64,000 nt of DNA from Glandiceps talaboti (taxonomy: Eukaryota > Hemichordata > Enteropneusta > Spengelidae): the NCBI RefSeq assembly GCF_964340395.1, contig NC_135560.1:3213998-3277997 (forward strand). Direction: 5' to 3'. Position numbers and translations under genes: made by a program. The notes beneath the pieces are model-generated. The model searched no databases, was not told the DNA's origin, and was given only the letters and a program-made list of their open reading frames with translations. Shown piece after piece: positions 57,611 to 64,000 of this stretch. Every line of letters starts with the position of its first letter. Position 1 is the first letter of the stretch.

Positions 57611-58504
57611 GGCGATGCCTATAGCACTACTGAACCTTATCAGTTCAGTTGTGCTAAAACTTGCATTAACAGAACCAAAAATCCTCCGGTTCTGCCCCCC
57701 CCCCCGGTCACTCATGCATTCAAACAACAATCAGACGTACGAACCTTTTTAATGTTATAATGGTATTAAAGTTTTCTTAAATATTTTCACCCTATGCTAA
57801 TTTGAGATGATATGATACGATATTGTCTTTTAAAGATGTGAAATGTTTGCAAAGACAGTCAAAAAATTGCCTTAAAACTCCAAATCTCCCTTACCAATGA
57901 TACTACCATTAGATGTGCTGACATTTACTATAATGGTTACGAACATATTTCAACTCTATGTAAGTATGTAACATATAAATAATAACTTCTGATACTTGAT
58001 GGTGTCTTGTAAAACTTGGAGGTTATTGCCTGAAAGTGCCTGAATAGCCTAAAAATGGGCTTCAAGAGTAAAAAACCTTCACAGCGCTTCTAGGGGGAGA
58101 CCCCCTTGGACCCCCCCCCCCATGAGAGGTGTACATATTCCCTTCTCAAGCTCTTCCCCCTATCTTTCACTGTCTAGATGCTATTAAACTCCATTTTGAA
58201 TATATTTACCCTGTTTTGTCAATAACTACATGATAGTGCCATCCAAGCCCAGTATACTCTGCCCCGGATTAAGTCTGCCGTGTCAACGTATAACCCCGGT
58301 GTTAGAATACACCCCTCGTCCGTACCCTAACACACTACAAGATAGTTAGGATCATTAACACGAGATTTATAAACGTAAACGTGCATTGATTTACATTGTT
58401 TAGTTCGCGGTTCGCGGTGACTCGAGGCAGTGATATCATTCACCAAGAGCACAGACAAGTAAGAGATACTACCAGCTTGGCCTACTATAGTCTATCTGCT
58501 AGAC

Positions 58505-58632
58505 CTCAGATGTTCTTCCGATACAATTTACGACACATGACCAAACATCGCTATCGAGGATGGAACATCTGAGTTCGGGCAAGCCCTCACTGCGAACTTC
58601 GTTCGCTTATTGTATCGGAAGAAAGCCCGAAC
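58505..58632. mobile_element. Compound inverted repeat
   Basis: Three nested pairs: ctcagatgttc with gaacatctgag (58505 and 58564), tcttccgatacaa with ttgtatcggaaga (58514 and 58610), and gttcgggc with gcccgaac (58573 and 58625). The pairs overlap and cannot all form at once. A rearranged foldback element is the simplest reading. Confidence 0.55.
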
Positions 58633-59159
58633 GTCGAGCAGCAAGACTAGGCCTACTCGTACTATCTACTTGATCTAGACATTATCTGTTTACTGTAATC
58701 TCAAGTTCATGTATTCTAGTTTTCATTCATGAATGATGAACTTGCAGAAATATGCTCATAAATGCTCAGTTTCACATCTCCTCAGACAACTACTCTGGTC
58801 TGAGACACGTCTAAAGTTCTCTCCTGTCCTCAGACTACTACTGTCTGAGACTAGACACATCTAAAGTTCTCTCCCGAGTCTATTACATGTAATAGTCTAG
58901 TCCCCGGAATCGTTACTATTTACACCTACACTGACAGACCACGTTGGCATCCAGATTAATTACAATGTACACATCGTGCAGTGACCCTGTTTCATGACTT
59001 TAAATTTACCGACTGCTATGTATTCCTATGTGGGTATCACTCCAAACGTGCTTCTAATATCTTTCACACCTCCTATTTCCTTTGCCGGTCTACACTACTT
59101 GTTATACAAACTTCACCACATATTTACAGGTCCAGTCAACGAAGCTGTTCTTGTTCTTA

Positions 59160-59460
59160 CGGAATTTTTCAATGGCCCGGCGATTTTTTCGATCGGTAGC
59201 GGGAGGGGTATAAACAAGGAAGAATTACGGCGGGGTAGTCCTGATTTTGATAAAGTGGATGAGGGGGGGGGGGGGGCATGGAATTGTGGGGTATGGGGGA
59301 AAGCACAAACGTTTTCCTGGTGGGGAGTTGGTAAATCCGTTCACATTATAGTATTGGGTTGGCAGTGGGTTGGCGGGCAATTTGAAACCAAGTGGGAGGG
59401 ATGGAAGACAGATATCCTTCACCACCAGTGGGATGGCACATAAGAACAACTACCCTCCTC
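59160..59460. repeat. G-rich low-complexity stretch
   Basis: Several ggggg runs with 'ggtggggagttgg' and 'gggttggcagtgggttgg' repeats, G-rich on the plus strand. Possibly another diverged G-rich dispersed repeat. No gene. Confidence 0.4.
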
Positions 59461-60324
59461 CAAACATTTTATGAGGGACGATTCTATCAAAACCATCCGA
59501 AACATCATTATTCATTATTAATGAAAACCACAATCTGCCCGTTGGCTGCGACTATATTTTCATTATTTTCTTACTGGTTACCGATAGGTCAGTGGCAGAA
59601 TCAATCAACTTCAGTACTATAAACTAGTACTAGTACTATAAACGTTAACAATCACTTTTACAAAAATACCTATATAAGAATCGGTTTCATTTGGCCTCAG
59701 ACCACTATTAACAGAATTCTTTTAGTGGTCTGAGATTCGGCTAATAAACACATCGTCCCAACCAAGAATACTTGTATGACGACAGTGTGATGGCTTATTT
59801 TTATTTGTTGGACCTCAGACCACTATAGGTTGGACCAATAATACGTACTTGTCGATTCGCTTTACATTTTTGTTGTCCATGATAATGCATATATTGTTTT
59901 TTTCACCGAAACGTGGCATAGACCCTCCACCCAGGGTCTATGATTAAAGCGTATATTGGAAACGATAATACTGTAATACGTCTATATTTAGCTATACATG
60001 TTAATGTTGTTTTGATAGATGAAGGGTTCATTGTCATGAGGGCGCTATTTACTTTCCCCCGACTGTCTTTTGTTTGACATATAACAATAACAAGGCTCGA
60101 ATATGCAGATTGTCATCGGACACACGCTTTCAGCGTATGTAGCAAGGCATACAGTAGTTCACAGCATTGGAGAATAAGGTCACTTTAGTCACGTAAACAA
60201 AACGTCAAACATTTCGCAAGTCTTTTTAGAACCTCGACAGGTGATTACAGTTCCCTTAAACAAAGATCCTAAGTAGGGTCTATGCATTAAAGTTGTACTG
60301 AGTATATTATCCATAAACGTAGAC

Positions 60325-60545
60325 TATCAACAGTCGTTCGTGCCTCTTTTGCCACGTTTTTACCTAAAACTGCAGTCGTCACCTCGCTCCGATCCGGAGC
60401 AATTTTACAATCGCGTACTGATTGAACTGCGAGTGCACAGTTCGTGACTTCGGCACTCGCAGTTCAATCAGTACACATTAGTATTCAGTGCTACGGAGCG
60501 AGGCGACGAACGTAGCAAAAAAGGCACGAACGACTGTCGACAGTC
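60325..60545. mobile_element. Nested hairpin MITE
   Basis: The outer arms acagtcgttcgtgcctcttt at 60330 and ggcacgaacgactgt ending 60537 pair. The inner pair cacctcgctccg (60380) and cggagcgaggcg (60494) pair, as do gtactgattgaactgcgagt (60415) and actcgcagttcaatcagtac (60454). The words gtagact and agtctac flank it, extending the inverted repeat. It lies in SLC10 intron 1, about 270 bp from exon 1. Confidence 0.75.
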
Positions 60546-60814
60546 TACCATAAACATGATAAACGTGACACGCATAAATTGTTAGGAAATATTACGTAAA
60601 CATTCAAAAGCATAGTAATGTGGTATCGTCTGCATTCACTACTACTGACTACTACTGACGATTGCACCGTATATAAATCTTAATGAACTGCCCTAAACAT
60701 TGCACACAACCATGAGGAAAGCCAATGATTTGTTCATTGTTCAGTCTGAATTCACTGACGATAATTTTCAGACACATCATCAGCAATGCTATGAAAGCTA
60801 CAGACTATACTAAC

Positions 60815-61269
60815 CTGAGTGGAATATCTCCTGCTGTGATAAGGGTGAAAAGATTTGCCGCTGGTCCCCCCGGTGCTGATGCTATTACCAATGTTCCCAG
60901 TGACTGCGCTGACGTGGGTTGTGTTGCGTGACAGATTGCGAATGCTAGGAGGGGCATAATGCCGAACTGGGCAAAGAAGCATAACAGGATAGTGATCGGT
61001 CTCTTAAGCGGTTTGAGAAGATCGCGTGGTACGATGGAACAACCCATTCCTACCATGATTATAACAAGTACACACATTGTCATAATGTCATTGCCCTTCT
61101 TAATAGCTATCAATGTCGGGTCTATTTTCACCCCCTCTGTCGCATTACCCGATGTGTCATTTGTGTTGTCCGACAGGTTAACCCCATAGGTTACACCGTG
61201 AAAGTCACCAACGACATATGTCGGCATAAGTTGGTTAATACTGCGAGTTGTTAACTTCGACGCATCCAT
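60815..61269 (-). CDS. SLC10 family (sodium/bile acid cotransporter-like), exon 1
   Basis: The ATG at 61269-61267 opens residues 1-151. An extracellular N-terminus has three N-glycosylation sequons (Asn31, Asn37, Asn42) and no signal peptide. Membrane segments lie at about 62-80 (IMTMCVLVIIMVGMG) and 91-112 ('ITILLCFFAQFGIMPLLAF', where the family has QFGIMPL), then 'APGGPAANLF' and 'AGDIPL'. The exon ends with donor ctcag|gttagt in phase 2. Joined to 53131-53335 and 52242-52688, the protein is 368 residues, close to the ~350 of SLC10A1/A2. It acts as a plasma-membrane transporter in the family. The Ser of the PGGxxSN motif is Ala138 here. Confidence 0.9.
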
Positions 61270-61354
61270 TTCTCCAAGCTTGTGGCTTATGTCAGTGAAG
61301 GCGAACGGTTAATATGTACATAGAGCACAATAAGTGACATCATTTGGTGGAAGT

Positions 61355-61440
61355 CACAGGATATTCTACGCATAGTCACAGTACTCAGAAGTCTGTCACA
61401 GGACTTCTTACATTATAGTCACAGTACCTAGCCTCACACG
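61355..61440 (-). repeat. Short direct repeats in the presumed 5' leader
   Basis: The words gtcacagga and catagtcacagtac or tatagtcacagtacc recur at about 40-55 bp spacing. If the TATA box upstream is used, they are in the transcribed 5' UTR. Confidence 0.6.
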
Positions 61441-61459
61441 CTTTCATTGTACTTACACT

Positions 61460-61467
61460 CTTTTATA
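61460..61467 (-). promoter_or_regulatory. TATA box candidate for the SLC10 gene
   Basis: Minus-strand CCCTATAAAAGAG places TATAAAAG about 195 bases before the ATG, predicting a start site near 61435 and a leader of roughly 165 bases. One upstream ATG (in acaatgaaag) lies near that start. Confidence 0.4.
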
Positions 61468-61914
61468 GGGGTAGCTATCGTTCAGTCGTAAACGGGGCCG
61501 CGGTACGAAACCAATGTGAGAATAACGTATGCTTTAATTTGAATGTTTGGCTGGCTGATAAAAGTCATTATCCACGTTTTATCTGTGTACACATGCTGTT
61601 TCCGTTCCTGTCTATCATTGATGTAGATATATACAATGGTAACGTGTTGAAATTTATACCGTTGATTTAGTGCTTACCCACATTCAAATGGTTTGATCTA
61701 GTATTGTTCTCCTTCCACTGAAGACCATGAGAATTTCGACTATTCCTTTCATGGTACGGTCGGTCGATCTTTTATTGCCATTGTATTGTTACTTGTACAA
61801 TCGTGTTCTGACTAGAGGGGAAGTGCATATATATTTAAGTTAATATTTAAAAGTGGCTAGGTGAAAGGTGCCACTATACTAGTATATCGACAACGACTTT
61901 GATGACAGATGGAA
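61468..61914. other. Upstream non-coding region of the SLC10 gene
   Basis: Nothing recognised beyond the TATA candidate at its lower edge. Confidence 0.4.
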
Positions 61915-62072
61915 CCATAGGGGCGTGTAATATTTCATCTACAGACTACAACCTTTTGACTATATATTCCTTGGTGTTTTTCCTTACATATAATATATAG
62001 TCAAAAGGTTGTTATATCTAGTATGTAGACCAGGAAAACAACAATCTATGAAATATTACATGCCCCGATGCG
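61915..62072. mobile_element. Foldback element
   Basis: 'catagggg' plus 'cgtgtaatatttcat' at 61917-61939 and 'acaaccttttgactatatat' at about 61948-61967 recur inverted at 61996-62070 ('atatagtcaaaaggttgt', 'atgaaatattacatgcccc'). A diverged half-copy of the terminus may lie at about 54752-54775. Confidence 0.7.
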
Positions 62073-62289
62073 TTGGTTGAGGGTCTATGATGGAACCAAG
62101 ACGAGAACATTGTTTGTTTATTTCCACTTTTACCTGGAGTGAAGGAGTGCTAACGTCAAATATGATAAACAATTCAACTGTATTCAATTATGAATGAAGG
62201 TGACACTGCTGCATGCTGACTGGCACCGGAAACAGCTGAATTATCTGTACATGTCTCGTAGTGATTGCTGTTAGACTGCTTTCACAAAA

Positions 62290-62400
62290 ACTTGTTAGGG
62301 GGGGGGGGGGGGACTTGAAAATATATGGATAGTGTGTGGGGGGTACCTGAAAAAATATTATGGGTTGTAGGGGGGGGGGGGTACCTGAAAATAAATTCAC
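62290..62400. repeat. Poly-G repeats with 'acctgaaaa'
   Basis: Three copies of a G run followed by (ta)cttgaaaa or tacctgaaaa. Confidence 0.8.
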
Positions 62401-62454
62401 ATCATGACTTTTCAAACATGGAAAAATAAGCTTTTAAAATGTTGGTCTTCCTTT

Positions 62455-62572
<118 letters not shown>

Positions 62573-63242
62573 ACAAACAACAGTTGCTCACAAGTCAGTA
62601 AAATGAAAAACAAAAATAGTCAAATTTTAATTTTCTTTTAATAAACTGTTAATGTAATGATAAATTGAAATGGGCGAATTGAGTGGTACAGATTGTTTTT
62701 TGTCTGAAAATACCAGTGTCTTTCATGTACACTACTATCTACTGAAATTTGGTTCATTTAATGTGTGAAATTACCTTTACATTGTACTGAAAATATTCTT
62801 TGTGACATGACTGTGTTTTGGTTTGTGGTTATCACAATGATATGTAACTTTTTCATGTAAATTCTTACTAGTATTAAATGACAGACAAATATGACAGACA
62901 ACATTTTACATTTGCAGCTCTTGGAAGTTAAAAAAAAGAGTTGGAAAAGGTTCATCTCAGCCTGCCATCAAAATGTAAAAGATGCACCTGCACTAAAACA
63001 TACTTGACAAGTATCAAAAACTTCTGTGCAAGGTATTTTTTCATCCTATAGATATGACTATAATTTTCAACATAAACTTTTAATAACACATTCTAAATAT
63101 TTCCTAAAATTAGCATATTGGCAACGTCTGCTACATGTGAAACAGAAGACAATATCTCACAAGCTGAGTTAACAGAGAAAAAGTAAAATAAGTTTTTGCA
63201 CATACTTTTCAACTTTGCATGAATATACTATTACTTGTAAAT
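62573..63242. other. Non-coding stretch
   Basis: AT-rich, nothing recognised. Confidence 0.45.
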
Positions 63243-63620
63243 ATAAAGATAAATAAAAAAATTGAAGAATATGACTGGGATGCGCTTGTCAGAAACGGTG
63301 ACATTTCCAAATTGAAAGTGAAAGAACTTGATAAGTACCTTTCCAACTATGGAATTCCAGCTGTGGCAGGAATGCACAAAATAGACAAAGTTGAGGCTGT
63401 AAGATGCCACTATTATTAATCTAAAGAAAGTGAGAGTGATTTGTCATCTGATGACAGTGACAGTGAGAATGATGATACAGCTAGTTCCAATTCTGATGAA
63501 GTTGAAGGAGAAATTGGGTCTGACGATGACGATGATGATGATGATGATGATGACAATGCCATGTTTATATACACAAGATCTGGAAGGAGAGTGGGAATCA
63601 AAAATTTAAATAAACTCATT
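63243..63620 (+). pseudogene. SAP-like module plus acidic tail, interrupted by one stop
   Basis: In one frame: 'EEYDWDALVRNGDISKLKVK', 'ELDKYLSNYGIPA', 'HKIDKVEAVRCHYY' (an L..L..YL...G....GKK.DKV pattern like SAP-type DNA-binding helices), then TAA at 63417-63419. In the same frame after it come 'SKESESDLSSDDSDS', a (GAT)n-encoded Asp tract, and 'YTRSGRRVGIKN'. Such modules form C-terminal tails of nuclear or transposon-linked proteins in invertebrates. The single stop and the lack of an upstream coding region suggest a decayed copy or retained terminal exon. The start is unknown. Confidence 0.5.
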
Positions 63621-64000
63621 CTGAGACTTTGTTTAAAATCCTGCAGTCACCTTTGTAATCAAACGTCAAAACCAGTCCAATAATCAGGCTCTTACAAGGT
63701 AAATGTATTACCAGGTTCATTAAGATATGCAATTACTATGATAATAGGGCCATATTAATTATCATTACCACTAATATATATCACTTGATTCCTATTCTGT
63801 TGGATGAAATGTGGCTGGCATTTTTGAGTCATACATTTATTTTCTTTTGACATTATATTGAACTAATTTACATCAAACAAGAACGGGATACATGGCAATG
63901 CATTTTATTAACAGTTTTTTCAGTGTTATTTAGACCAATTTGATTTCTTTTAGCACACATTTAGGAAACTGAACTGGGACAATACAGTATAAAACTCTCT
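63621..64000. other. Non-coding end of window
   Basis: AT-rich, nothing recognised. Confidence 0.4.

Larger units (their letters stand above)
53336..60814 (-). other. SLC10 intron 1 (about 7.5 kb)
   Basis: Bounded by donor ctcag|gttagtatag (60814) and acceptor ttttttttcgacag (53336). It holds a 36-bp minisatellite, microsatellites, foldback elements at 55.0-55.5, 58.5 and 60.3 kb, a G-rich dispersed repeat at 56.4 kb and a degenerate repeat with a (GA)n/(ACAG)n tail at 57.2-57.6 kb. Stretches not listed separately show nothing I recognise. Confidence 0.8.

Overview
The window is AT-rich eukaryotic DNA with introns, non-LTR retrotransposon remnants, foldback elements and very abundant micro- and minisatellites. 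There is no operon structure, no bacterial signal and no rRNA or tRNA gene that I can recognise. The gene families that can be named (an SLC10-type transporter in three spliced exons, a KMT5A/SETD8-like SET exon, a SAP-like module with an acidic tail, CR1/Jockey-like LINEs) point to an invertebrate animal. A marine deuterostome (lancelet or hemichordate) or another marine invertebrate would fit, but this is inference and the species cannot be fixed from the window.

Layout. 0-6 kb is repeat-dominated: a dispersed ~190-bp module, a ~150-bp tandem family, and LINE 3' fragments in both orientations. 6-10 kb carries four small minus-strand exons (6074-6180, 8206-8277, 9545-9595, 9967-10017) that share one splice phase and one open frame, ending in a stop. 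10.6-13.9 kb is a ~77-bp minisatellite with a palindromic monomer, containing two copies of a foldback element that came from a ~1.6-kb duplication inside the array. 14-20.6 kb holds a frameshifted SET-domain exon (minus), LINE fragments (plus), long perfect hairpins and inverted pieces of the array. 22-27.5 kb has AT microsatellites, a 42/38-bp minisatellite, a decayed LINE with an endonuclease domain, and a TA-flanked MITE. 27.5-32 kb is featureless to me. 32-39 kb carries four more minisatellites (51, 18, 72 and 52 bp). The 52-bp one repeats a perfect TGACGTCA (CRE) palindrome 14 times at exact spacing. 39-49 kb is mostly non-coding, with simple repeats, a short LINE insertion bounded by a 24-bp target duplication, a long hairpin element, and a promoter-like cluster at 43.2-43.9 kb.

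The best gene runs on the minus strand from 61.3 kb down to about 49.4 kb. It is an SLC10 (sodium/bile acid cotransporter family) protein of 368 residues from three exons with canonical splice sites and matching phases, a TATA box upstream and a plausible poly(A) site far downstream. Residues that bind sodium in the family are replaced, so it may not be a sodium-coupled bile acid transporter. Its introns hold a 36-bp minisatellite, microsatellites (one forms the 5' splice site itself) and several foldback elements. The last kilobase holds a decayed SAP-like/acidic gene fragment.

Most long open frames here are artefacts of tandem repeats whose period is a multiple of three (18, 36, 42, 51 and 72 bp), and I do not call them genes. 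I found no convincing new biological system. The observations most worth following are the CRE array, the splice site embedded in a microsatellite, the small-exon gene next to the SET exon, and the palindromic arrays and hairpins.
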